From NCBI GenBank assembly GCA_937874695.1, contig CALNAJ010000018.1, positions 62,001-126,000 of the forward strand: DNA of 64,000 bases, read 5' to 3'. A model generated the notes under the pieces. It was not told the DNA's origin. It saw only the letters and a list, made by a program, of their open reading frames with translations, and did no database searches. Both the position numbers and the translations under genes were made by a program. How positions within the stretch are numbered: position 1 is the stretch's first letter; the number at the start of each line of letters is the position of its first letter. This DNA is from an uncultured Lactobacillus sp. Its GTDB lineage: Bacteria > Bacillota > Bacilli > Lactobacillales > Lactobacillaceae. Positions 55,546 through 64,000 of this stretch are shown here, piece after piece.

Positions 55546-57060
55546 TTAGTTTTCGTCACTAGCTGGATCATTTTCCTTAGCTGAACGTTTCTCAGCATTG
55601 TGGTAGAAGATCCAAGCCACGGCACCGAAGAAGATAGGGCCGATGATCGTCCAGAAGGCGGTCTTGTAGTCGGCAGCCATGATTGGTTGGAGACAAGTGA
55701 AGACGATTCCGGCAATCAAGACTAGCAGCACGATCCCCACGATGATGTTGGTGAAGACCTTGTTCTTGTAAACGACGAATGGCCGTTCCAGGTCGGTCCG
55801 CTTCTTAAAGAATGGGAAGGCCCCAATCAAGAAGAGGTATGGTGCTGAGGTGGAAACGTTGGCCATGTTGGTCAAGATTTGGTAGAACTCCTTGGCTGCG
55901 GATCCCCCGAAGGAAACGAAGAAGATGAAGACGGCGACCACTGTGGCTTGAATCCACATGGAGTAGGCTGGCACACCAGCCTTGTTGAGGTGCGTCATCT
56001 TCTTAGGCCACAGCTTTGGTGAAGATCCCATGATGAAGGACTTCAGTGGTGAGTAGACCAGAACGAAGAAGGACCCCAGGTAAGCCATGAACATACTCAA
56101 CCCGGTCAAACGAGCCAAGACATTTCCAATCAACACGGAAGTTCCGTGAGACAAGTTCATCGCGTGCCCCATAACCAGACCTAAGTTATTCATCAGGACG
56201 TAGGTGATGTTCCCCAAGTTAACGGAACCGCCACCCAAGACTTCGTGCCAGTTGGCGCTGACCCCCCAGAGGAAGATCGAGACGGAGTAGGCAATCGTGA
56301 TGGTAATTGTGGAAATGATCAGCCCCTTGGGGAAGGTCTTTTCCGGCTTCTCCATACTATCGGTGATGCCCCCCATGGATTCCATCCCGGCGTAGGCAAA
56401 GACGGCGTAGATCACGAATGACAAGAGCGCCATTGGTGACTGGAATTGTGGGTTTGGTGAGGCAATGAAGCTGTGCAGGCCGTTAACGGGTTCTGCGAGT
56501 TGACCCTTGTTCAAGATCCAGATTAAAATGCTGGCAATGAAGAACAAGATGGTCAGGCCCATCACGAAGATTCCCCCCAATGAAGAAATCTTAGCGATTG
56601 AGCTCACCCCACGCGTGGCGAAGAAGGTCACGGAGAGGATCCAGACGATTCCCAAGATCCCGATCGTTTGCGTAGAGCTTAAACCGAGGATACCCCAGGT
56701 CTGCGTTTGGTCGCTCCCAGAAATCAAGGTTGACAGTGGAATCCAAACCTTGGTCGAGGTCGACAACATCCAAATGATCCAAGAGGACAGCCAGATGAAG
56801 GTCCCAATGAAGGCCATCTTCTCGCCAATGGACTCAGCTAACCAGGAGTAAATTCCCCCCTTAGCTTCCTTAAACGTTGATCCGTATTCTGCCAGCATCA
56901 AGGCACTTGGCAGGAAGAAGAACAGGGCGGCTAAAACGTACCAGATAATGCTGGCATATCCCATTTGGTCATAGGCAACAGTTCCGTTAGCGAAACCGTA
57001 GATGGCCGAAAAAATCATTAAGATCAGACTGAAGAGTCCAATCTTTTTTTGCTTTTCCAT
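55546..57060 (-). CDS. APC-superfamily amino acid permease (glutamate/GABA antiporter-like)
   Basis: 504 residues, 12 predicted membrane helices. First helix LFSLILMIFSAIYGFANGTVAYDQMG, then FLPSALMLAEYGSTFKEAKGGIYSWLAESIG, the consensus amphipathic region of APC transporters, and YAVFAYAGMESMGGITDSMEKPEKTFPKG. It looks closest to the YjeM/GadC subgroup, but no decarboxylase is nearby to fix the substrate. I use the ATG giving MEKQKKIGLF, which has GGGAG ten bases upstream; six codons further upstream there is another ATG with no ribosome-binding site. Confidence 0.85.
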   Translation of the reverse strand: MEKQKKIGLFSLILMIFSAIYGFANGTVAYDQMGYASIIWYVLAALFFFLPSALMLAEYGSTFKEAKGGIYSWLAESIGEKMAFIGTFIWLSSWIIWMLSTSTKVWIPLSTLISGSDQTQTWGILGLSSTQTIGILGIVWILSVTFFATRGVSSIAKISSLGGIFVMGLTILFFIASILIWILNKGQLAEPVNGLHSFIASPNPQFQSPMALLSFVIYAVFAYAGMESMGGITDSMEKPEKTFPKGLIISTITITIAYSVSIFLWGVSANWHEVLGGGSVNLGNITYVLMNNLGLVMGHAMNLSHGTSVLIGNVLARLTGLSMFMAYLGSFFVLVYSPLKSFIMGSSPKLWPKKMTHLNKAGVPAYSMWIQATVVAVFIFFVSFGGSAAKEFYQILTNMANVSTSAPYLFLIGAFPFFKKRTDLERPFVVYKNKVFTNIIVGIVLLVLIAGIVFTCLQPIMAADYKTAFWTIIGPIFFGAVAWIFYHNAEKRSAKENDPASDEN

Positions 57061-57116
57061 TAGATTAATATCTCCCATTTATGTGGTGCGGACTAGGCCA
57101 GCTAGCCCGGGCCGTG

Positions 57117-58532
57117 TTATAAGTTCAGGTCCTGGTGGTAATTGAGGGGCCCGAGGTCGGTGGCCTTGGTGATTAAGGTCGCCGCCAGCTCGCGATAGCG
57201 CCGAATTCCCAATGCGGCGTTCTCGTTGGCTTGTTGCGTTAAGTACTGATTCAGTTCGGTGCCAGACAGTTGTTGACCGACGGCATCGGTGTGCTGGACG
57301 GACTGCTTGAAGGCGATCCGCAGTTCCTTTTGGACAGCACTAACCGTTGGCCAAGCCGACTGATAGTGCGCGTCTAAGAGGACGCTGACGAGCTTGTAGA
57401 CCCAGTAAGCAGAGTCCGCGTCGTAGGTCTCTTTGCCCAAGTGATAGGTGGTCGGCGTGCTCTCGATGCCGGCGTAGAATGGGACGTAGACACTCTGTGC
57501 GCCCACACCCATGGCGAGCCACTGAATACCGGCTAAGGCCGGGTCCATGGCTGGTCGCAGTTGTAAGACGTGTGATTCCTGCGTCTTGGCGAGGCTGACT
57601 GGTCGGAACCGTATACGCTGTTCCGGCGTGCCAGCACCGACGGGATCGTAAGGGGTACCCTCAAAGTGACTGCTGAGGTAGCCCTGCGCATCATCGACAC
57701 TCAACAGGTGATCGGCGTACTGAATAAAAGGTAAGTCAAATGATTGCGGTTCCTGTGCGACTTCTGGATTGAAGCAATGTTGGCCGTACCAGACGCGCGG
57801 CGTATTGTAGTACAGATCCGACTGATCTTGAGTTCCGAAGATATTGCGCCAGCTGAAACGGTCGCGGTCAGGGTTCAAGTGATTCGTGGCCACAAACTCA
57901 CGCAGGTTGCGGGCGAACATAAAGTTCTCGTGATCCTTGAAGTCAATGTCCTGAATGGCCATCTGATTGGCAACGACTGCGTAGCCGTTATCCGGAATCC
58001 GTTGGGCGACCCAGTAGTGGCCGGCCCCCGTTTCCAGGTACCAGGCTTCCTGCTGGTCGGCGAATAAGATGCCGTTGGATTCGCTGGTCCCATAGTGCTC
58101 GACGATTTGGCCAAGCAGGGCGACCCCGGCTCTAGCAGAGGTGATGTAGGGCAGGACGACCGTGATCATAGCTTCTTCACCGATACCGTCTTTGACCAGG
58201 GGGTCGGCGCCGAGTACCCGTTCATTCGAATAGGTACTTTCGGTGGCACTCATGGCCACACCGAATTCATTGATCCCGTCTTCCTCGAATAGGCCGTACT
58301 TGTCGGTCCATTCGGGGGTGGCGGTGTATTTGGCAGTGGACTGGGGCAGCGGCATGGTGAAGCCATTGTCCGTGCTGACAAAAGTCTGGGGCGTCGTGGC
58401 TGTCGTCGCGGGGTGAACGATGAAGTGCTTGGGCCAAGCGGCCTTAGCGTCTTCGTTGCGGCCAATCATGACCGAGCCATCCGTAGAAGCCTGCGCGCCA
58501 ATTAAAATACTTGTACAAGCGGAATAATTCAT
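57117..58532 (-). CDS. pepD: C69-family dipeptidase
   Basis: 471 residues, normal length for lactobacillal PepD. N-terminal nucleophile hydrolase: cysteine 6 in MNYSACTSILIGAQAS is the expected nucleophile, followed by the SVMIGRNEDAK motif. ATESTYSNERVLG, DQQEAWYLETGAGHYWVAQRIP and LLSVDDAQGYLSSHFEGTPYDP are further family landmarks. Broad dipeptide hydrolysis in the cytoplasm, supplying amino acids. AAGGAG precedes the ATG. Transcribed alone or with the permease that follows 56 bp away, a sensible peptide/amino-acid pairing. Confidence 0.95.
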   Translation of the reverse strand: MNYSACTSILIGAQASTDGSVMIGRNEDAKAAWPKHFIVHPATTATTPQTFVSTDNGFTMPLPQSTAKYTATPEWTDKYGLFEEDGINEFGVAMSATESTYSNERVLGADPLVKDGIGEEAMITVVLPYITSARAGVALLGQIVEHYGTSESNGILFADQQEAWYLETGAGHYWVAQRIPDNGYAVVANQMAIQDIDFKDHENFMFARNLREFVATNHLNPDRDRFSWRNIFGTQDQSDLYYNTPRVWYGQHCFNPEVAQEPQSFDLPFIQYADHLLSVDDAQGYLSSHFEGTPYDPVGAGTPEQRIRFRPVSLAKTQESHVLQLRPAMDPALAGIQWLAMGVGAQSVYVPFYAGIESTPTTYHLGKETYDADSAYWVYKLVSVLLDAHYQSAWPTVSAVQKELRIAFKQSVQHTDAVGQQLSGTELNQYLTQQANENAALGIRRYRELAATLITKATDLGPLNYHQDLNL

Positions 58533-58804
58533 GGGAGCGCTCCTTTCTATATAGTAGTGAATAAATTCTCGTTACTATTCTATCATTTTTAAGGATTAAC
58601 GGGGCCGGTTTCTGAATATTTTTAATTATTTTACACGATTTTCTCATGAAAATAAATATTTATACAATTTGATGTTTACGCCAGACTGGCATTTTGCGGT
58701 GGTTGTGGGGGCTAAAGGCTGATGGGGTGGCCGTACTAGGGGTAGCTAAGTCGCAGGAGTTGTGGTTAAATGGTGAAAACAACTGATGACTGAAAGGCGT
58801 GAAG

Positions 58805-59704
58805 ATGAGAATTATGTTAGAAAACAATCGGCGCGAGGTGGGCAAACACCTGTTAATTTTGCTTGGATCGGCCATAATCACGGCCATTGCATTAAATGAA
58901 TTCTTAGTTCCCGGTAAGATTTTCAGTGCAGGAATCAACGGGATCTCTCAGATTATTGCCACGTTACTGGCAGCGGTCGGGATTCATCTGAGTACTGGGT
59001 GGTTCATCCTGCTCTTTAACATCCCCATTGGTCTGTTGGGCTGGTTCAAGGTGGGCCGGGGCTTCACCATCTATTCCATTGCGGTGGCTATTCTAACCTC
59101 AGTGTTGGCTATCGTGATCCCGGTCAACAATATTTCAAATAATTCGCTACTAGCAGCGCTATTCGGGGGCATTCTGACCGGTGTTGGTGTGGCCTATCCC
59201 TTGAAGAATGGCTTCTCGACCGGGGGGATGGATATCATTGCCGTGGTGCTGGAGAAGACCACGGGGCGGACGATTGGGACGCTTATGATGATGATCAACT
59301 CGGGCATCGTCATCGTTGCCGGTTTCCTATTTGGCTGGGAGAGTGCGTTATACACGATTATTTCCATTTATGCAATGTCACGGGTGGTCGATAGCATTCA
59401 TACACGCCACCAGAAGCTGACCGCTTTCATTGTGACGTCGGAACAGGACGCCGTTATCACAGAACTTAATAAAACTCTCATTCGCGGCATCACGGCTATC
59501 CCATCATTCGGGGCCTACACGCGGCAGTCGAGTACGGTGCTGATGACCGTTATTTCGCGGTATGAACTTTATGCATTGGAACGGGCGGTCAAGGAAGTTG
59601 ATCCCCGGGCCTTCGTCAACCTGGTCAATACCGTTGACATTGAGGGGAATTTCTACAATGAAACGGAACAGTTGAAGCTGCGGGAGAAGACGACGGAAAA
59701 GTAA
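58805..59704 (+). CDS. YitT-family membrane protein
   Basis: 299 residues. Five or six helices in the N-terminal YitT/DUF161 part (for example LLILLGSAIITAIALNEFLVPG, GWFILLFNIPIGLLGWFKVG, LLAALFGGILTGVGVAYPLKNGFSTGGMDIIAVVL) and a C-terminal DUF2179 soluble domain (KLTAFIVTSEQDAVITELNKTLIRGITAIPSFGAYT). Function not established; the family is widespread in Firmicutes. ATG at 58805 seven bases after GAAAGG; a GTG two codons upstream is less well placed. Confidence 0.9.
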   Translation: MRIMLENNRREVGKHLLILLGSAIITAIALNEFLVPGKIFSAGINGISQIIATLLAAVGIHLSTGWFILLFNIPIGLLGWFKVGRGFTIYSIAVAILTSVLAIVIPVNNISNNSLLAALFGGILTGVGVAYPLKNGFSTGGMDIIAVVLEKTTGRTIGTLMMMINSGIVIVAGFLFGWESALYTIISIYAMSRVVDSIHTRHQKLTAFIVTSEQDAVITELNKTLIRGITAIPSFGAYTRQSSTVLMTVISRYELYALERAVKEVDPRAFVNLVNTVDIEGNFYNETEQLKLREKTTEK

Positions 59705-59824
59705 GTTGCAACGTTTGTTAGCCCCTGGTTTATGGCAGTGTGGACAAGACCTGTGGCATAGGATTGCCATCTTTAGTGGTTATCGGTATAATAGGTGCAT
59801 TCAATTAAGAAGGGAACGAAAATA

Positions 59825-60013
59825 ATGCCAATTGTTAACATTGATTTGATTGCGGGCCGTTCACAAGCCCAACTCAAGGCTTTAGTTCAAGACGTGACGT
59901 CTGCTGTGACCAAGAACACTGGTGCCCCAGCCGAACACGTCCACGTCATCTTACGCGAAATGCAACCCGACCGTTACGGTGTGGCTGGCGTTTTGAAGAG
60001 CGACGAAAAGTAG
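59825..60013 (+). CDS. 4-oxalocrotonate tautomerase family protein
   Basis: 62 residues: MPIVNIDLIAGRSQAQLKAL and on. After removal of Met, Pro1 is the catalytic base; Arg in the LIAGR and LREMQ stretches matches the active site. The pathway partner is unknown; in lactobacilli these small tautomerases occur alone. GAAGGGAACGAAA precedes the ATG; the frame extends ten codons further upstream without a ribosome-binding site. Confidence 0.92.
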   Translation: MPIVNIDLIAGRSQAQLKALVQDVTSAVTKNTGAPAEHVHVILREMQPDRYGVAGVLKSDEK

Positions 60014-60034
60014 TAAAAATTTCCAAAATCTTAT

Positions 60035-60080
60035 AAACCGCCACCAACCCCGATACTCTCGTCTTGGTGGCGGTTTCATT
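60035..60080 (+). terminator. Terminator after the tautomerase gene
   Basis: Perfect 13-bp stem AAACCGCCACCAA with TTGGTGGCGGTTT, 16-nt loop, then a weak T-rich tail. Confidence 0.75.
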
Positions 60081-60091
60081 TACAAAAACAT

Positions 60092-60120
60092 TTGGCGCGG
60101 CGAGCACTTTTCGGTATACT
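60092..60120 (+). promoter_or_regulatory. glpK promoter
   Basis: TTGGCG (60092-60097), 17-bp spacer, TATACT (60115-60120), about 64 bp before the glpK start. Confidence 0.7.
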
Positions 60121-60183
60121 GGTAACAAGTGCGACATCACGGTGGATTTAGGCCGTCGCTTACAACGAATGAATGGAGAGTCT

Positions 60184-61689
60184 ATGACAATGAATGATCA
60201 ACAATACATGATGGCAATTGACGAAGGGACGACGAGTACCCGGGCTATTTTATTCGACCGGCACGGCCAAATTGCAGGACAGGCACAGCGGGAATTTCAC
60301 CAGTACTTTCCTCAGCCAGGTTGGGTCGAACACGATGCCAACGAAATCTGGAATGCGGTTCAATCCGTCATTTCTGACGCGCTGATTGACTCCGACGTGC
60401 AACCTTACAAGGTGCGGGGAATCGGGATCACCAACCAACGGGAAACCACGATCATCTGGGACAAGAAGACCGGCGAACCCATCTACCATGCGGTCGTTTG
60501 GCAATCCAAGCAAACCAGTGATCTGGCCGATCAACTGAAGGCAGACGGCTATACCGATGCCATTCACGACAAGACCGGGTTGGTCATCGATTCTTACTTC
60601 TCTGCGACCAAGATTCGTTGGATCTTAGACCACGTTGAAGGGGCCCAGGAGCGCGCTGAACGCGGCGAACTCCTCTTCGGGACCATCGACACCTGGATCC
60701 TCTGGAAGCTGACTGGTGGCCGGGTACACGCCACGGACTACACCAACGCCAGCCGGACCATGCTGTACAACATTCACGACCTGAAGTGGGACGATGACAT
60801 CTTGAACTGGATGAACATTCCAGCCGCCATGTTACCCGAAGTCCGCTCATCGTCTGAAATTTACGGCTACACCGCTGGCTACACGTTCTCCGGAGTTCAA
60901 GTGCCGATTGCCGGTATCGCTGGGGACCAACAGGCGGCCTTATTTGGCCAGACTGCCTTTGACAAAGGGATGGTCAAAAACACTTACGGTACCGGGGCCT
61001 TTATCGTCATGAACACCGGGGAAGAACCGACCTTATCTCACAACGGGTTGTTGACCACGATTGCCTACGGTTTAAACGGCAAGGTGACTTACGCGCTGGA
61101 AGGGTCGATCTTCGTGGCCGGTTCCGCCGTACAATGGTTACGTGACGGGATGCGGTTCTTCGAGCACGCTGGCGAATCCGAAAAGATGGCAGTCGATGCT
61201 AAAACTACTGGGAACGTTTACGTGGTACCGGCCTTTACCGGGTTGGGTGCGCCATACTGGAACCAGGAAACGCGGGGCGCTGTCTTTGGCCTAACGCGTG
61301 GTACCACGCGTGAACAGTTCGTGCGGGCCACGGTGGAAGCCATCGCCTACCAGACGCGAGACGTTGTGGACACCATGACCAACGAGACCGGGTTGAACAT
61401 CCAATCCCTGAGTGTCGATGGTGGGGCAGCTAATAACAACTTCCTGATGCAGTTCCAGGCAGATATTCTGGATACGCCGATCAAACGGGCGGCCATCAAC
61501 GAAACGACCGCGCTGGGGGCAGCTTACCTGGCCGGCTTGGCCGTTGGTTTCTGGCCTGACATGGATGCCATCCGGAAGATGCACGCCTTGCGGGATGAAT
61601 TCACCCCACACATGGCGGCTGACAAACGGGAAAAATGCTACAAGGGCTGGCAAGCCGCTATCAAGGCGACCCAAGCCTTCGAAGATTAA
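60184..61689 (+). CDS. glpK: Glycerol kinase
   Basis: 501 residues. Converts glycerol to glycerol 3-phosphate for glycolysis or lipid synthesis. FGGY family: YMMAIDEGTTSTRAILFD near the N-terminus, GIGITNQRETTIIWDK, GIAGDQQAALFGQ, KNTYGTGAFIVMNTGEEP and VDGGAANNNFLMQFQADI. In enterococci HPr phosphorylates a His in the segment just before VPIAG; the corresponding stretch here (GYTAGYTFSGVQVPIAG) has no His, so that PTS control is probably absent. Start at ATG 60184 (GGAGAG upstream); ATG 60190 is also possible. Confidence 0.96.
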   Translation: MTMNDQQYMMAIDEGTTSTRAILFDRHGQIAGQAQREFHQYFPQPGWVEHDANEIWNAVQSVISDALIDSDVQPYKVRGIGITNQRETTIIWDKKTGEPIYHAVVWQSKQTSDLADQLKADGYTDAIHDKTGLVIDSYFSATKIRWILDHVEGAQERAERGELLFGTIDTWILWKLTGGRVHATDYTNASRTMLYNIHDLKWDDDILNWMNIPAAMLPEVRSSSEIYGYTAGYTFSGVQVPIAGIAGDQQAALFGQTAFDKGMVKNTYGTGAFIVMNTGEEPTLSHNGLLTTIAYGLNGKVTYALEGSIFVAGSAVQWLRDGMRFFEHAGESEKMAVDAKTTGNVYVVPAFTGLGAPYWNQETRGAVFGLTRGTTREQFVRATVEAIAYQTRDVVDTMTNETGLNIQSLSVDGGAANNNFLMQFQADILDTPIKRAAINETTALGAAYLAGLAVGFWPDMDAIRKMHALRDEFTPHMAADKREKCYKGWQAAIKATQAFED

Positions 61690-61701
61690 GTGATTGTTTC
61701 G

Positions 61702-61736
61702 CTACCACCGGCCCGCGTTGGCTGGTGGTAGTTTTT
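61702..61736 (+). terminator. Terminator of glpK
   Basis: CTACCACC and GCC pair with GGC and GGTGGTAG, followed by TTTTT. Confidence 0.88.
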
Positions 61737-61754
61737 GGTTAGGAGGAGAGTTGG

Positions 61755-62615
61755 ATGGCAATCGACTATTTGCCGGTGATCAACACGCACTTTACGCTGT
61801 TTGGCGGTCATCAAGAGACCGTTCCCGCCGACTGGCAGTGGCCGGCCGAAGAGCACCCAGCCTTTGAGCTGATGTATATTCTAAAGGGCCGCCAGCGCAC
61901 CATTACCGAAACGGACGAGCTCATCTTGCAAGCGGGGGAATTCACGGTGATTCCGATTGAAACGCGTCATACCAATTACGCGCTAGACCATCGGCCAATG
62001 ACGTATTTCTGTATGCACTTTAATCTGGACGACCCAGCGTTACGCTACCTGTTGATTCGCGAGTATGCCGGTCGGGTCATCACGCCGGCCGATGCGGTGT
62101 ATCCAGCGTTGCGGACCCAGGCCGAGCACCTCATGGCGATGATCGGTCCGGACTATAATTTAGCCGACCAATTGGATCTACAGGTGAGCGTGATCGACGT
62201 CATCATGACGCTGGTCAAGGACTTGAAAGCTGCCGGAAAATTTACGCCACAGGCCGCCGACGTTGACCAGTTTATGCTCTGTCACCAATTGGCCAGTGAC
62301 CTGAAGGCCCAGTTGGATTATCAGATCTACCATGCCGCCGACCCGCAACAGCCTTCGGTAGCGAAAATCGTTGCGGCCCGGAATATCTCGCAGAGCTACG
62401 CCTTGAAGCTATTTCAGAAGTATTACCACGAGTCGCCACAACAGTATTTGATCGCGCTCAAATTAGCCACGGCCAAGGAACTTTTGCGCCAGCCCAAGGC
62501 CCGAATCAACGCGGTTTCGGCCAAACTTGCCTATGCTTCTCCGAGTCACTTCACGCGGGAATTCAAGAAACATTTCGGGCAAACGCCTCGCGAGTATATG
62601 CGTCTGGAAAAATAG
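61755..62615 (+). CDS. AraC-family transcriptional regulator
   Basis: 286 residues. N-terminal cupin-type sensing domain (HPAFELMYILKGRQRTITETDELILQAGEFTVIPIETRH) and two C-terminal helix-turn-helix motifs (SVAKIVAARNISQSYALKLFQKYYHESP and INAVSAKLAYASPSHFTREFKKHFGQTPREYM). It directly precedes a GH43 glycosidase gene, so it probably activates xylo-oligosaccharide use in response to a pentose sugar. ATG behind GGAGGAGAG. Confidence 0.92.
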   Translation: MAIDYLPVINTHFTLFGGHQETVPADWQWPAEEHPAFELMYILKGRQRTITETDELILQAGEFTVIPIETRHTNYALDHRPMTYFCMHFNLDDPALRYLLIREYAGRVITPADAVYPALRTQAEHLMAMIGPDYNLADQLDLQVSVIDVIMTLVKDLKAAGKFTPQAADVDQFMLCHQLASDLKAQLDYQIYHAADPQQPSVAKIVAARNISQSYALKLFQKYYHESPQQYLIALKLATAKELLRQPKARINAVSAKLAYASPSHFTREFKKHFGQTPREYMRLEK

Positions 62616-62628
62616 AATAGTACGAATT

Positions 62629-62662
62629 AGGGATAGTTCTATACGGATTATCCTCTTTTTTT
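62629..62662 (+). terminator. Probable terminator after the AraC regulator
   Basis: AGGGATA pairs with TATCCT, followed by CTTTTTTT. Short stem, so moderate confidence. Confidence 0.55.
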
Positions 62663-62667
62663 GTCAC

Positions 62668-62703
62668 TGAAAACGCGTACAATGTTTATTGTAAGCGCTT
62701 AAT
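62668..62703 (+). promoter_or_regulatory. Two cre-like sites upstream of the GH43 gene
   Basis: TGAAAACGCGTACA (62668-62681) and TGTAAGCGCTTAAT (62690-62703) each differ from the cre consensus TGWAANCGNTNWCA at only one or two positions. CcpA-HPr(Ser-P) binding here would repress the xylosidase gene during growth on preferred sugars. A 7-8 bp inverted repeat GACCGTCA..TGACGGTC follows before the start codon. Confidence 0.72.
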
Positions 62704-62763
62704 GAAATTTCTATTTAAAAAAGACCGTCAGTTGACGGTCACTACTCAAGGAGGATTTTATCT

Positions 62764-64000
62764 ATGACTGAAATTCAAAACCCAATCCTACCCGGGTTCA
62801 CCCCGGACCCTTCAATCCTGCGGGTCGGTGAGGACTACTACATTGCCACGTCAACCTTTCACTGGAACCCTGGAATTCAGGTCTACCATTCCAAGGACTT
62901 AGCCAACTGGGAGCTCATTGCACACCCACTGGCCGACGTCCCTGAGGTAGATCTGCGCGGGACCATGACGCCCGGTGGCATTTGGGCCCCAGACCTGTCC
63001 TACGATAAGCAGACAAAATTATTCTGGATGACCTACAGTAAGATGAATAATCAAGACGGCCGGATGTTTGACGCCGATAACTATACCATGTCGGCCGAAA
63101 GCATCATGGGACCTTGGAGCAAGCCCGTTTACCTCAATTCCATCGGCTTTGACCCGTCACTGTTTCACGACGATGATGGTCGCAAGTGGGTCGTCACGTT
63201 GGAATGGGAGACCCGGCTGGGCTATCAACATCCCGGGGCAATCGTGCTGGAAGAGTTCGATCCTAAGCAGGGTAAGTTAATCGGTGATCCCGTCCGTATC
63301 ACGCGGGGTGGCACCGACCGTGGGGCCCAGGAAGCACCACACCTGTACAAACACGACGGGTATTACTACCTGATGACGGCGGAAGGTGGGACCGGCTACG
63401 GGCACGCGGTTGTCCTACAGCGGTCTAAGAACATTGCGGGGCCGTATGAATCCGATCCCCAGAATCCCATCATCACGTCGACACCGTACTACTATTACCG
63501 GCGTAACGACCCAGATGCTGGTCGGCCAGATCTATACAATCCAGATGCACCACTACAGAAGGCCGGACATGGGTCACTGGTTTCTACTCAGACTGGCGAA
63601 TGGTACGTTGCCCACTTGTCTGCGCGGCCCTTGCCTGGACTGCACTCTATTCTCGGTCGGGAAACGTCACTTCAGAAGATGGTCTGGACGGATGACGGTT
63701 GGCTGCGGATGGCCGATGGCAGTAACTTGGCCAAGGCCTCGACGCCGGGGATGACTGGTGTTGAACTGGAACACGCCCAACGGCCATTTACGCTGATCGA
63801 TGACTTTGGCAAGTCGACGCTGGACCTGCACTGGCTCACACCATATGGTCGTCCAAGTAAGGATTGGCTCACGTTACAAGACCAGGGCCTGCGGATGCGT
63901 GGGCGCCAGTCGTTCTTCTCTCGGATGGACGTCTCCCTGATGGCCACGGCGGTTACCGGGTTCCACGAGACGGTGACGACTAAGCTGAAATTCAAGCCAA
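62764..64000 (+). CDS. GH43-family beta-xylosidase/alpha-arabinofuranosidase (3' end missing)
   Basis: At least 412 residues, continuing past the window. Five-bladed beta-propeller GH43: catalytic base Asp in NPILPGFTPDPSILRVGEDYY, second Asp in SIGFDPSLFHDDDGRKW, and the acid Glu in GAQEAPHLYKHDGYYYLM. From about residue 335 a C-terminal beta-sandwich domain starts (TLIDDFGKSTLDLHW), as in the xylosidase subgroup. Cytoplasmic (no signal peptide), so it acts on imported xylo-oligosaccharides. AGGAGG upstream of the ATG; cre sites and an AraC regulator in front. Confidence 0.93.
   Translation, partial: MTEIQNPILPGFTPDPSILRVGEDYYIATSTFHWNPGIQVYHSKDLANWELIAHPLADVPEVDLRGTMTPGGIWAPDLSYDKQTKLFWMTYSKMNNQDGRMFDADNYTMSAESIMGPWSKPVYLNSIGFDPSLFHDDDGRKWVVTLEWETRLGYQHPGAIVLEEFDPKQGKLIGDPVRITRGGTDRGAQEAPHLYKHDGYYYLMTAEGGTGYGHAVVLQRSKNIAGPYESDPQNPIITSTPYYYYRRNDPDAGRPDLYNPDAPLQKAGHGSLVSTQTGEWYVAHLSARPLPGLHSILGRETSLQKMVWTDDGWLRMADGSNLAKASTPGMTGVELEHAQRPFTLIDDFGKSTLDLHWLTPYGRPSKDWLTLQDQGLRMRGRQSFFSRMDVSLMATAVTGFHETVTTKLKFKP

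Noticed and set aside
1..64000. tRNA or rRNA genes
   Set aside because: No T-loop/anticodon-arm pattern or rRNA segment was noticed by eye in the intergenic regions; tRNAscan would be the decisive check.

Overview
The window is a chromosomal segment of a member of the Lactobacillaceae. The gene content and order (gmk-rpoZ-coaBC-priA-fmt-rsmB-stp-prkC-rsgA-rpe-thiN; rpmB divergent from yloU-fakA-recG-plsX-acpP-rnc-smc-ftsY-ylxM-ffh; rpsP-khpA-rimM-trmD-rplS) is the usual Firmicutes housekeeping block, and the closest protein-level resemblance I can recall is to heterofermentative lactobacilli such as Levilactobacillus. That genus-level guess comes from memory of families, not from a search.

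Region by region: 1-0.9 kb is the 3' end of a SpaA-type cell-wall-anchored protein. 1.0-1.4 kb is a small gene behind a textbook SOS (LexA) promoter. 1.7-31.8 kb is the housekeeping block: nucleotide and CoA synthesis, replication restart, translation initiation and ribosome maturation, Ser/Thr kinase-phosphatase signalling, fatty-acid and phospholipid synthesis, chromosome structure and the signal recognition particle. 32.0-33.4 kb is an AT-richer endonuclease/exonuclease/phosphatase-fold gene. 33.5-36.4 kb is a yybP-ykoY (Mn2+) riboswitch with its P-type ATPase. 36.5-39.3 kb is a MoxR/VWA operon. 39.3-42.5 kb is the ribosomal rpsP-rplS block. 42.5-47.6 kb is an accessory stretch: a type I toxin-antitoxin locus, a DJ-1-fold protein, a membrane protein, an orphan HicB, and an ABC exporter with LytTR and DUF3021 regulators. 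47.9-50.35 kb is a 41-repeat type I-E CRISPR array with no cas gene anywhere in the window. 50.5-53.5 kb carries small secreted or membrane genes, an unknown 157-aa protein under a CRISPR-repeat-like hairpin, and a possible small RNA. 53.4-64 kb is transport and metabolism: Kup, an APC permease, a C69 dipeptidase, a YitT protein, a 4-OT tautomerase, GlpK, an AraC regulator and the start of a GH43 xylosidase behind cre sites.

The most unusual material lies between genes. Two families of about 165-200 bp structured elements (seven copies, both orientations) sit in intergenic spaces of the housekeeping block. Copies keep the same branched fold while their stem sequences differ in a compensated way (for example one 17-bp outer stem replaced almost entirely by another perfect 17-bp stem). 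That is the signature of selection on RNA or single-stranded DNA structure, and I do not recognise the families. Other leads are the CRISPR-repeat-like hairpin upstream of the 52.16-kb gene, the strong pyrimidine bias of the first spacer base (38 of 40), and the SOS promoter near the left edge.
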